From the NCBI GenBank assembly GCA_037044905.1, contig JBAOKB010000159.1, positions 1,023,554 to 1,087,553 on the forward strand: a DNA stretch of 64,000 nucleotides, in the 5' to 3' direction. The notes beneath the pieces are model-generated. The model was not told the DNA's origin and did not search any database. It was given only the letters and a program-made list of their open reading frames with translations. Shown in pieces: positions 41,069 to 51,008 of the stretch (within the stretch, counting starts at the first letter, position 1; each line of letters begins with the position of its first letter). Origin of the DNA: Hortaea werneckii. Its lineage: Eukaryota; Ascomycota; Dothideomycetes; Mycosphaerellales; Teratosphaeriaceae. A program made the translations under genes and the position numbers.

Positions 41069-42297
41069 TTTGACTGTTGCTGGAGTGTGAGTTGCTTCCT
41101 GCCGAATTGGAAATCTGCTGTTGATTGGAGATTTTAGCTGCAGTTGAGTTCTTCAGGAAGTTGTTGATTTGCAGAATGATGCCTCCCCTTCCCTCTCCCA
41201 CCAGAAAAGCCGCCGTATATATCATCTTGGAACAGTGAATTTATTGTCTCCCGACCAAGCCGTGACAGTGTCTGTTGCGAAGTCCCTGACGGGCGACTTT
41301 TGCGGGACAAGGACTTTCTTCGAGGGAAGACGAGTGAATTGAGAGGGGTGACAATGGCATTGTGGAACGTGACAATGAAATCATAGGGTAAATGGAACAA
41401 AGGAATTGCTGCTTCTATACGGAGTGGAGGATCATGTTGGTGACGACTGAGAGCAGCGCTCCAGTCTGAAGAAGAGGGATAGAGTGATATCAATAAGATA
41501 TGACATCTTTGACCGAATATAGTAGACGATGAATGCGGACGGGTTACCCTGAAAGTCCGTCATGAAAGGTGTTGGAAGCATGAGACGTAGCAATGGTGTG
41601 TGCAATCTTGCACTGCGTCTCTTCCAAGATGACCAGCGGCGGACAAAGAAGTCCATTCTCTCTGGATTGCTAGGACGCAGGATGCTCGCAAGCAAATCAC
41701 AACTCACGCTATTGAAATTTTAAGGAAAAGATCAAGTGGGAGCGTTTGGCAAACGTGGAACGTTGATACATGCTGTGGGTACTTAAGAAAGGGCATTGGG
41801 AACAGGGAGACTCAAAATGCATGCCTCAATAGTCGAAGTCGAAAGCAAGGCGCTCTGATGATTACAGGAAACTGGATCGAAGGCTCTGGTTAGAGTTTGA
41901 TCGAGGACGGTCTGCTGGGGACGATAGGATCGCCTATTGGGTCCTTGATGAGATCCAAACCGAGCTAAGAAACGCTGTTCTGTGTTCGCATTCTCCACTT
42001 TCCACAGTATCACTCTACTTCAGCATTTGGAAATCCCGTAATCATGACCCTTGGCTATAGTGCAAGGGTTTGTATTACAGTCAGAGAATAAACGACGTCG
42101 TTCTGAAGGAACTCAGTATTGTCATTGTCAATACCACTACCTCGACCCTTCAGCAACTCAATACTGTATCAAAATGCACAAAATGGACTCTCTTTCCCTC
42201 AGGCCCTCGCTTTCCTGGTTCTCATTATCACCTCAATGACGAAATTGCGTCCTGCATGTCGACCTCGATACCCGAAATCATGCGTATGCCTCACCAC
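41069..42297. other. Intergenic, no gene seen
   Basis: 1.2 kb without a supported gene. Several short ORFs on the minus strand (41134-41707) lack composition typical of coding sequence. Confidence 0.45.
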
Positions 42298-44010
42298 TCA
42301 ACGAACAACTCCACCAGAGACGACGATGACATCCCCATCCTCATCCTCGTCCGTCTGCTCTTGTACGCCGTCCGCGGTCGAGGTGTTCGGAGCATTCGCA
42401 GTCTGAGATCCCTTAAGCTGAAGAATCTCTCTCTCCGCAGCCTTCTTCTTGTCTCGCCTCGCATCGTTCTCCGCCTTGTTGTGCAGAATGATCGCCTCCT
42501 CGCTCTCCGGCGCAGCCACGAATCGGAGAATGGCATCGTACCCCTCGAGAAGATGAAAGAGCTTCCTCTTGGTGGCTTTCAGGATTCTAAGGATGACATC
42601 TTTGCGCTGTTGTGCATTCATGGTCTTGTCGGCTGCTGTCTGTCTCAAACCTTTGAGTTGATCTGGGCGGAGCGCAGTGCCATGTGTGTACAGGTCTAGT
42701 AACGCTTGTGCTAGCATCGCTGCAATCTGCGTCAAGGTCTCCTTTGGTGAAGTGAGAGTGGCGATCTTCTTCTCGACGTCGCGGAGCATCTTGAGCTGAA
42801 AGTCGTTTGCGTTGTCGGGCATTGCACACATTGCGTCGTAGATCTCTTCGACTAATTCGTCATAGTCGATTTCAGAGTATGTCTGGTCATCGTCGGTGGG
42901 CTTCCATCCACCCTGATAGAAGGCTTGGGTGGCAGAAGCAGAGTCCTCGAACATTTGGCTGTAAGCACCAAGTCCGGCCAGAATATCACCCTCCCTCTGT
43001 GGTGATCTATATATTGCTGCGCGCGAGGCGGCATTCTGATCTCGGCGTGAGCGCTTGCGTTTCGGTGCCCCTGAAGCGGCTGATTTGAGTCTCTTGGGCT
43101 GGATGTTCCTGGGCGCAGCACTATCTTCACCGGAGGACTCGGCAATCGATTGGGCGTTGGCCATTCCCGCCTGGATGGCTTCCTCTTCGCGAGGCGGAGT
43201 GGACTCTCGGTCGTTGTCTTCTTCGAGCTGCTCCATCGTGGTGTTGTTGGACTGGTCCCTATCGTGAGTTGCGGTGAAGGTCAAAAGGCCGTCTTCTTGC
43301 AACTGCTTCGTCATGGCGTTGATAAACCTAGTGCCGATCGGGAAGCTCTTTGGTAGATGGGCACTGGGGAACAACACCTTAGTGAAGCAAGCCAGCTCAA
43401 ATCGATCTCTCAGCTCGATCTTGCCGACGACCCAAGATGTGCGTGCTTGCTCCCACAGCTGTCGTCCTTCCTCTGGCCAATCCGATTCCAGGCCTGCATA
43501 CACCACTCCAGCAAACACTTTTGACATGATTGTCTCCATGACGGTTTGGGAAGCGTCAATGCACTCGGGGTCTTCGACCATGGGAAGTGTTGTCTCCTGA
43601 CGGCCCCGCTCGTCGAAGTCTGTAATCTGCTCGACTACAGCTTGCATTGTATCTTGAAGCCGCCTCTTAGCATCTGCGGTGATGTCCGGACGCTTCAAGA
43701 GCGCAATGGCTCTTCTGTTCAAGCCCTCGCGCTCTTGCCTCGGAAGAAAGCGATACTTAGTTTTGGTGATGGTGCTGTAGCAGAGGTAAGTCTCTGCCCT
43801 CACATACGCTTCTTTTGTCTGATTGTTTGCACCTCTTCGTGCTGCGTGAAGCTCACGGACGGTCGCGCAGACGAGGGCTAGTGTTGCACCGTTGATGTCG
43901 TCTTGGGACTGACCGATGGAGTTGGTGTGCGCTGTGTTTGTCTGAAGGCCCATCGAAGTTGCGATGTCCCGGATGAGTTGTCGCTTCGTCTTTCCCGTCG
44001 AACTTGCCAT
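42298..44010 (-). CDS. Orphan nuclear-type protein, 570 aa
   Basis: A single exon with ATG in AACATGGC context. The N-terminal half (1-250) is helical and charged, and contains RDRFELACFTKVLFPSAHLPKS followed by FINAM, a segment resembling the C-terminus of the gene at 54.2 kb. A disordered stretch (about 255-320) has SGAPKRKRSRRDQ, a likely nuclear signal. The C-terminal half is again helical (LTQIAAMLAQALLDLYTHG, DVILRILKATKRKLFHLLEGYDAILRFV) and ends in an acidic tail DEDEDGDVIVVSGG that looks like a SUMO-interaction motif (inference). I recognise no family. Confidence 0.7.
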   Translation of the reverse strand: MASSTGKTKRQLIRDIATSMGLQTNTAHTNSIGQSQDDINGATLALVCATVRELHAARRGANNQTKEAYVRAETYLCYSTITKTKYRFLPRQEREGLNRRAIALLKRPDITADAKRRLQDTMQAVVEQITDFDERGRQETTLPMVEDPECIDASQTVMETIMSKVFAGVVYAGLESDWPEEGRQLWEQARTSWVVGKIELRDRFELACFTKVLFPSAHLPKSFPIGTRFINAMTKQLQEDGLLTFTATHDRDQSNNTTMEQLEEDNDRESTPPREEEAIQAGMANAQSIAESSGEDSAAPRNIQPKRLKSAASGAPKRKRSRRDQNAASRAAIYRSPQREGDILAGLGAYSQMFEDSASATQAFYQGGWKPTDDDQTYSEIDYDELVEEIYDAMCAMPDNANDFQLKMLRDVEKKIATLTSPKETLTQIAAMLAQALLDLYTHGTALRPDQLKGLRQTAADKTMNAQQRKDVILRILKATKRKLFHLLEGYDAILRFVAAPESEEAIILHNKAENDARRDKKKAAEREILQLKGSQTANAPNTSTADGVQEQTDEDEDGDVIVVSGGVVR

Positions 44011-45691
44011 GTTGTAGTTGCAAGGACGGATGGGATAGGGTCTGTTGCTCCCTAGTGAGAGCTACTCTAGTGAGATCGAGCTGTTGTACGTCGACGGCGA
44101 AGGAACGCTCGCGTGTGTTGTGGTATATCACGACAAGCCTGGAGAGTCGATGGCTTTTGAGTGTGAAGAAGAGTGACTGTAGGAGAAACTGGAGGGAGAT
44201 GACACGACTGGGAGATGTCTTCGAAAGTATGCGAGACAAGCATCCGGTTTGGTCTCCCTATGATGTTTCCTCTTTTTGGTTTTGTTTTGACGACAGAGAT
44301 GCCTGCCTTGGAGCGAACGTCTGTTGTCATCCCGGAGTCCGAATCCTTACTAGTCTCTGTCGGGTCAAGGACGAGTCACGTAGCCCGCGATGTGAATGCC
44401 GAGTTCCCAATCCGGAAGGAGCAACAGTAAAGCGGCCATGCTCTTCAGAATTTTACATGCCAAGCGATCAGAGAATAGTATTCATAGTTGGCGAGGTACA
44501 GTACGTCTCTGGACCAGCAGCAGAGACCATCGACAGGCAACATCCCGAGGGACTGACGTTGCTTTGTCGTCCTCTCGCCATGTCCGCCTAAGGCTCATGG
44601 GTCCGCTTCCGTGCGAAAACATGATGTATGACTATGTAAAGCGAGAACATGTTTCAACCAGAAGAATCATCGCTGCGATCAAGATGATATCGAGCTTTGC
44701 CAACCATTTCAAATGTTGTCCGTGGCTGATACAGAGACGTATCCATGTTACTTTGCCTTAAAGATGAGCTCTCCAGCTTTCCAGTGGAAGTGTCGTCCCA
44801 AAAAGGGAGAAGGTTCGACAAGGCAGGGCATATCCGAGGTGATGAAATCACCTGAGCCTCAAGCTGAGGACTGTAGTAATGGACTCTGCTGAACAAAGAA
44901 AGCACGTACTTGATACCGCTTTAGGCCAAGTGCCAGACTACTGGAACAATGACCTGGGACGAAAAAAACTATCATTATCCGCATTCCCATCTATTTTCAA
45001 ACACATAATCCCTTTGCAGGTCGTCACAGATGCAGTCGGAAAGAAGGATGACACGCGATGCATGCGCACAACCAAACGAGCAGGGTAGATTGACTACGCC
45101 ACTATCTAGTGCCTTTTCGGAGGTCAGCATGGACCACGCTGCTTCCTGTACGAGGACCGGACTTCTGTGTTTGTACCGTATCCAAGGTCGGCAGGCAGAT
45201 GGGGTCTATCGTAGATGATGTGAAAGCTTTGAGAATACTGTAAGTGGAAGATATGGAAGCTATAAGTATATACCATATGTTTTTCAAGCTGCTAAGAGAC
45301 GAACAGGTTGGAAAAAAGACTATTTTGATAACGCCCGGAATGACAGAATTCAAGCTGCTAGAACAAGGCCCGAAAGGGGCAATTGGCTCTGAAACAACCC
45401 AGCATCGTAAAATTCGATCTTTTGAAGCAACAAAAGGACAAGAGCACTTGGGGAAAACTTCATTTCCTGCTTTCCGCGCCCTGAAGAAAACCATCCTTCC
45501 TCACCCACGAACTCGGTCTCTCCCACTGTCAACCGTAAGCGAGGACTAAAGAAACAGCTTGCAACAACATTCTACCGAGAACAACGTGCTGCTCGGAAGG
45601 GAGCAGGATTGGGCATGCTGGCGCCCGCCTGATCAGGAACCTGGTACAAAGTTTTCGTGTCGCTACCACTACGAACCCGCTATCGCCCCCA
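44011..45691. other. Intergenic, no gene seen
   Basis: About 1.7 kb. The longest reading (44004-44591, plus strand) overlaps the 5' region of the 42.3 kb gene, is Cys/Arg/Ser-rich and shows no domain. Treated as non-coding. Confidence 0.45.
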
Positions 45692-46573
45692 CTAATACAG
45701 ACTTCCTCTCTTCGCCTTCTCTTTGTTGATGAAATGCTGTATCATCGCTCGTTGATGCTCCGGGGGCACTCCCAAGAATATCTCGGCATTGGCTGTATCC
45801 ATAAGGATCGTTGCGGCCAAGCAACAATCCTCCTCAGACAGATCGAATCGGCCACTGGGCAAAACAGCACCCGCTCGGGCAACGTACGATCTTGAATGAC
45901 CAGTTCTTCTTGCCAAAAAGGCCTCGACGACCCTCGCCGCCGCGATGACAGCCGCCTCCAATGTTTCACTTCCAAGCGAGTCTGTCGCGGAAGATTCACC
46001 GTCTTCAATATCATACGTCTCGCTTTCGGTCTCGACATACGACGAGGCTGCGTCGTTTGGTTGTTCGCTCTTTACAAGGGCATCTCTGCGCCGCATATTA
46101 GAAGTGAGAATTGATTTGTTCGCCGACGAAGCGTCGCTGTCCGTTTCAATCGAATCGAATGGTTCCAGTTCGGCACGTGTGTGATTGCAAGTGGGCAAGT
46201 TCTGAGCGAAGATAGCGTCAAAGAGTTCATCGAGCTCCTCCTTCAAGGCGAGTGGCCTGTCTCTGAACTTGGCTGCCTCCGGGTGCGCTCTCATGTAAGC
46301 ATCGATTGCTCTAGAGTCACCAGATACGACACCGCGCTGGTCAACTGAAAAGCTGTCTTGGCTTCTGTAGGCCTGGAAAACTTGGTAATCACGCCAGAGG
46401 CGTTGGTATTCGATCTTCATCCGCTGCGGAGTGCAAATATGCTTTATTTTCGGTGGAGCAGCCTTGCGAACAGCCACAGCAGCTTTCTGGAACACTGACC
46501 AATGTAACTCATCGCTGACATGGCTGCTCTGTAGAATCCTGGCTTGTAGACTGCTGAGCAGCGCCTTCACCAT
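45692..46573 (-). CDS. Myb/SANT-like DNA-binding domain protein
   Basis: 293 aa from ATG at 46573, probably missing a 5' exon. Residues 1-122 follow the Myb/SANT-like (Myb_DNA-bind_3) plan common in fungi: an amphipathic helix MVKALLSSLQARI, LHWSVFQKAAVAV, TPQRMKIEYQRLWRDYQVFQAY, VDQRGVVSGDSRAIDAYMRAHPEAAKFRDRPL. The C-terminal DLSEEDCCLAATILMDTANAEIFLGVP also fits the conserved tail of such proteins. These domains are related to those of Harbinger-type transposon accessory proteins, so this may be a domesticated relative. The domain normally starts with a Trp-containing helix just before residue 1. A different-frame ORF at 46570-46788 (SSQHATSK... with KSVKRKRS) could supply it by splicing. 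Confidence 0.65.
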   Translation of the reverse strand: MVKALLSSLQARILQSSHVSDELHWSVFQKAAVAVRKAAPPKIKHICTPQRMKIEYQRLWRDYQVFQAYRSQDSFSVDQRGVVSGDSRAIDAYMRAHPEAAKFRDRPLALKEELDELFDAIFAQNLPTCNHTRAELEPFDSIETDSDASSANKSILTSNMRRRDALVKSEQPNDAASSYVETESETYDIEDGESSATDSLGSETLEAAVIAAARVVEAFLARRTGHSRSYVARAGAVLPSGRFDLSEEDCCLAATILMDTANAEIFLGVPPEHQRAMIQHFINKEKAKRGSLY

Positions 46574-46788
46574 GCCATCGTCGAGGACACGGGAGAAGCA
46601 CAGCTCTCGTTAGATTCATTGGCATTCTTGTCCACACTCCTCTTTCTTTTGACGGATTTGAGATAGGTCGATGCTTGCGCGTCGGGTAAGGTATGGAATG
46701 ACGAAGACGTAGATGAAGTCTGTGTCGAGACGGGTTCTGCCAATGATTGCACCAAACTGGACTTGGACGTTGCGTGCTGCGAAGACAT
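46570..46788 (-). CDS. Possible 5' exon of the Myb/SANT-like gene
   Basis: 72 codons starting MSSQHATSK, Ser/Thr-rich, with a basic KSVKRKRS stretch; the frame closes just after the next gene's ATG. A CTAAC branch-like site near 46610 and phase-compatible donor/acceptor pairs (for example GTCAAA to GAGAG) would join it to RVLDDGMVKALL. A frameshift is the alternative. The intron is not determined. Confidence 0.35.
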
Positions 46789-48227
46789 TTTGATAAATAT
46801 ACAATGTGGCTGTGACTTCTTACAGGACATCAGGATCTACGTTGAGACGGAAATTGTGCGAGGAGATTTGTTGACTTGGTGTGGGACTTCGGTCACTAAG
46901 CTTTGAATGTTCTGATGAGATGAAGCTGAACCGAAAGAGATCATCATTTTGAAGATGTGATTTCGAAATAAGCTCGCCGCTAGCAATGCGTTAGCGCTGG
47001 CAACCCAAAACCAGATCCAGCAACTTCATGTCCTCTGCACAGACGGATAAAATTGTGCTCGTTGTCGGGCTTTGCAGTGAAAGAGAATTCCAAAAATTAG
47101 ATCAATAGAAAGATACAGGGAGGCAAAGAAGATGGTGGCCAGACGATAAAACGTTGAACAGAACAACTAAGATAATTTTGGAGTTCAAATACGTAAAGCT
47201 CGCCAAATCTACGAGAAAACCGCTCATCAGAGTCAAGAAGCATATGTAGCTTGCAGCGTATGGTCTTGTACTAGAACTGGCTTTCCATCCAGGCAACCCA
47301 TTGTAAGTTCCCATCAATATTTAAACGACCCCCGGAGAGCATAGAGTAGCTAAAATTGCTTCTCATTGCAAATGATAAATACTGGGCTATGGCGGGCCTT
47401 GAGGAGCTGCATCAAAAGCTCTATATACTCAGGAGTCAAATGAGGGTTAAGGTTCGAAGCAATATTAGATCAGCTTGGATCCGGCGAGAAGCGCTCCCCA
47501 CTTTATCACAAGAGCATCTTTATGTTCCCGGTCATCGAAATCCCCCTCAGATTCTTTCACAGCATTTTTTCGCCGCGTCACTTTTGAAACTATGATTCGA
47601 ACCGGCGTCGCTGCCTCTTCGCCTTGACCGGTGCGTACATCGAGACTTGCTACACGCTCGGCGCCGGTAACGACGACCTGCCAAAAACGCCTGTTACCGT
47701 TTGCGACGACGCCGACCTAGACCCCAATGCGCCTTTGCGGTACACTTTCTGAGAGATATATGACAAGAGCATCAATAGCGACCGGCTCTATGAGTGCCCT
47801 GATCATCGCGCGTGCCTGTTCTGCCACAGAGATCACAATCCTGGCTGTGAGAACTTGAGACCGTGCGTGTGAGTAGATGTGTCATCCGACATCAGGGTCG
47901 TTAAACCTGCTGCAACGCCACTTATTTATGTATATTTACGTTGAGACCAAATATTCCCGCTGTGATCGTTATTGCTTGCCAATCGTAAACAGAGGACCTT
48001 GCAGAGAATTCGAGCGTAGCCCCGATGCTTCTCATTCACACATCAACTGCTTCGAGTAAAGCTCGCGTTGAAACATCAAAAGAGGCCCGCGCTTGTGAGG
48101 CAGCCTAGTTCGCCAACCCTTGAAACATTCGTCGATAACAGCTTTTTGTAGAAACATTGTTGCGTAATACGTGACCTTTCAACCCAGCTCTGCTTCCACT
48201 GTGACAGTGCAATATCAATTGTCCGAC
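46789..48227. other. Intergenic with a probable gene relic
   Basis: AT-richer sequence without a supported intact gene. A Cys-rich coding-like relic lies at 47588-47872 (listed separately). Confidence 0.45.
47588..47872 (+). pseudogene. Relic of a small Cys-rich protein
   Basis: One frame stays coding-like over 95 codons, interrupted by a single TGA at 47750-47752. It opens with RRRCLFALTGAYIETCYTLG and closes with YECPDHRACLFCHRDHNPGC, ending ...LRPCV and TGA. The segment is GC-rich against AT-rich flanks and has at least eight Cys. No ATG is in frame before it, and a stop lies immediately upstream (47585). It could be a decayed secreted Cys-rich gene or an exon of an unrecognised gene. Confidence 0.4.
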
Positions 48228-49775
48228 ATGTACAACGTTCGATACATCAGGAGCTCGGCGGAGATGGACAAGTTCTTCAATGATCAATCGGAAGAACTGC
48301 GTAACGCCATGACGAACATCCGCAAGGCAACGAAAGCAAGAATTCCGTTGCATGACTTCTGGACCGCGGAACAAATTTTTGAAAAGCCACCGGCCATTGC
48401 GGCACACAGATGCAACACAGTCAACGACAAGATCGTCTGGGACAAGAGTACACGCGTGCCGATGTTGCCAAACTTCACCACGACATCGACTGCACATCAA
48501 AGTGGTGTGCCAATGCACATGGTGAAGTACTCTGATGCCAGAATGGCAACGACCTTGATCCCGCAAGAAGACTACGACCGTGCGCTGGAAGGTTCAAACA
48601 ACCAGTTTGTTCCATTGAGAAGACTATCAAACGGACTCGTCCCATTTGTTGGACTTCGAATCCTGAGAGCTCTGCCGTTCAAGCTCGACTTGGATGAGGA
48701 CTTCTACGACATACACGCGCGTAGGGAGACTCAGAGGCAGACTCTGAAGTCTGTCTTGCAGAAGTTGAAGGCGGGTGACAACTTCAAGATCACCGATTCC
48801 TTCATCCAAACCGTCGCAGATGTTTTTGGACCTCGAGCAATGCTTGGTCCCGTTCTTGACTCTGAAGGGATCGACGACTCCACCCCTGCAATTTATACAA
48901 CGCATCCGACCAGTCACAACACTTTTACACCGTCAGACAGATGTATGGAGATGATCGTGCAGCTCGGCTATGATAAATGTGCAGAAGGAGCTTTGCTGTG
49001 TCGGTTGGCTGATGATGAACAAAGCAACGCCCGATGGATAGGCGTGAACGTTTTGTTTGCATTGCCTTTCAAAGTCCACATCCATCCGGCTGTTCGCAAA
49101 GCATTTCAAAACGGCAGTTTGAAGCTTCCGCCTGAATGCTTTGATGAGCGTTCGGAGAACGTCTGCGCAACTTCAGCGCAAGAAAAAGCTAACTTGTTTG
49201 CCTATCCATCTGCTCTCAATCCGCATAGGACCTTGCTTCAGACTGACGCAGCAGGGAGCTCTTCAGCAACAGTTTCGCACAACACTTTGTCCACTGAGCC
49301 AATGTCTGCACAGACGAAAGAGCCCGAGGCCGTCGAACATCAAGAAAGCACTCTTGAGAACGCAAATGATCAGTCTTCCGCACACGTCGAGCAGCCAAGT
49401 ACATTTGACGGCAACACCGAGCACCCTGAAGGCCGGCCCATTGCTAGAGAGCGCGACAGAGAACCTGAACGATCAACATCACCAGAGCCGGCACCTACGC
49501 AAGCAGCTGCACCAGCTCAATATGCAAATACAACAACGTCCAAATGTATGCTGCCGAATTGCCCAAGGCCGATGAACCGGGCCGAAGTCAGACGTACACA
49601 TCTCGTCACGCACTATGGAAAGTGGCATGGTATGCCAGTGGTCCAAAGGGTGTACGGTGGCAACTGGGCGGCGAGCAATGATGCGCAAGACGCCATCATC
49701 GTGCCCTGGCTTCGGGGTCTCGGGGTCGATCCTGCTTCGATCAAGCTGAATGGGGAGGTCGTCTTCAAAGGCTAG
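48228..49775 (+). CDS. Orphan with duplicated ALPFK domain and C-terminal zinc finger
   Basis: 515 aa from the first in-frame ATG (MYNVRYIRSSAEMDKFF); the frame is open 19 codons further up without an ATG, so a 5' exon is possible. Two copies of one motif occur about 130 residues apart: LRRLSNGLVPFVGLRILRAL with PFK (centre ~148) and LLCRLADDEQ...WIGVNVLFALPFK (centre ~278), each preceded by YD[RK]-x2-EG. A disordered Glu/Ser/Pro-rich linker (about 335-435) leads to a finger with C440, C445, H462, H467 (C-x4-C-x16-H-x4-H), then GGN and PWLRGLGVDPASIK. The same C-terminal unit ends the 51.0 kb gene. Probably a nucleic-acid or protein-binding nuclear protein; family not recognised. Confidence 0.75.
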   Translation: MYNVRYIRSSAEMDKFFNDQSEELRNAMTNIRKATKARIPLHDFWTAEQIFEKPPAIAAHRCNTVNDKIVWDKSTRVPMLPNFTTTSTAHQSGVPMHMVKYSDARMATTLIPQEDYDRALEGSNNQFVPLRRLSNGLVPFVGLRILRALPFKLDLDEDFYDIHARRETQRQTLKSVLQKLKAGDNFKITDSFIQTVADVFGPRAMLGPVLDSEGIDDSTPAIYTTHPTSHNTFTPSDRCMEMIVQLGYDKCAEGALLCRLADDEQSNARWIGVNVLFALPFKVHIHPAVRKAFQNGSLKLPPECFDERSENVCATSAQEKANLFAYPSALNPHRTLLQTDAAGSSSATVSHNTLSTEPMSAQTKEPEAVEHQESTLENANDQSSAHVEQPSTFDGNTEHPEGRPIARERDREPERSTSPEPAPTQAAAPAQYANTTTSKCMLPNCPRPMNRAEVRRTHLVTHYGKWHGMPVVQRVYGGNWAASNDAQDAIIVPWLRGLGVDPASIKLNGEVVFKG

Positions 49776-51008
49776 AATGCAGCCGATGCACTTTTCAACG
49801 ATGAAAAATCTCCTTAGTGCTGCCAACTCACCGGAACACGACAGACATGATGAGCTTACTTTAAGTGCGATGGAGATCAAAGCGAAGGGAAGGATATTGT
49901 AATTTACCAGTATAGCTCGAAGGGAGGCGACCAGGGTTGGGTGATATCGCTGCTTCTTTGACGGAAAAAGTTAAGACTGGGGCTGCCAAGGGGAAGATCG
50001 TTCGGGATATCAAAAACCGCATAGACAAGAGCTGATGGAGACGGATCGTTAATGGTCACAATTGGAGTTAGAAAGAGCGGTAATGGTGCTATTTACAGTA
50101 ACGCGGTCGTCTTCTTATTCGCTTAGCCGTGAAGACGATGTGAACAGGCACAGGAGACAAGTTTTCTACTCCTTGTTGACACAGAATGAATAGCCTCACA
50201 AAGAAATAGAGTACCCAAGTGTTCTTAGATGAGACTTCAGACAATGATTCGATGCTAATACGATGAACCAAGACAAAGATCTATAAATTGCTTGTTTCGT
50301 AATGCACTGACACCAACAAAGGGATACGATAACACACGCTTGCCTATGAACAAGTATGAGCATGAAGAAGGTTTTAAGTCTGCTCTTGTGATTCCCAAGT
50401 CCCAGTGTAAATAGACCCTACGTCCGGCTACATAGAGCCTCTTCTCTGCTCAGAACCTCGCCTGTGTTGTCAGGGACATGTAGTTACCTCAATCCCTAAT
50501 TCATACGACCAGGAGACAATTCCAGTATACAACAATGGCTGAGCACATCTACACTATCTTCGATGTCAAGGGTTCCCTTCTTCTGTAAATCTTGCGTTGA
50601 TTTCGTATACTCAATTTTCTTTCCTTTTCATTCACGTGCGGTCTACCTTCGACTTCCCAATGACGCACCCAACGTGCATTCACGTCCTCTCGAAGGACGC
50701 TAAACACAGATGAGTCCAAAGTGGGGCGGTGACTGCAGCTTCTTTCGAATGTCATCTCGCGTCTTCTCTGATTTAAACCCAGCGCTTTACAACTCTACCC
50801 CCTCTACTTCCAGACACCTGCTGCAGAAGAACTCGAACTCGAACTCGAACATCGATTTCGAGACAGAAATACCTTTATACTAAGAGTACAAACGCTTGAT
50901 CCATCTACTCCGAACGACGGTAAGCCGAACGCGACTTGTTTAATCCGTTGACGCAGCAAAGGAAAAGGCTGACAGGACGAAGGTATCAAAGCCAACCAGA
51001 AAGACAAC
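49776..51008. other. Intergenic, no gene seen
   Basis: 1.2 kb, AT-richer. It holds the promoter of the 51.0 kb gene. GAACTC repeats at 50829-50850 lie in its probable 5' leader. Confidence 0.45.

Noticed and set aside
42070..42699. 209-codon plus-strand ORF
   Set aside because: Antisense to the 3' end of the 42.3 kb gene; Leu/Ser/Arg-rich composition typical of antisense reading.
44004..44591. 195-codon plus-strand ORF
   Set aside because: Begins inside the complementary start of the 42.3 kb gene; scattered Cys and Arg, no motif, no intron or start support.
45744..46570. Whether the Myb/SANT-like gene marks an intact transposon
   Set aside because: No transposase ORF, terminal inverted repeats or target duplications could be seen around it.
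47586..47606. tRNA B-box-like GGTTCGAATCA on the minus strand
   Set aside because: The flanks do not pair as a T-stem and no A-box or cloverleaf can be drawn; it lies in the Cys-rich relic.
48171..48227. Longer start for the 48.2 kb orphan
   Set aside because: The codon at 48171 is GTG; the first in-frame ATG is 48228, though a spliced 5' exon remains possible.
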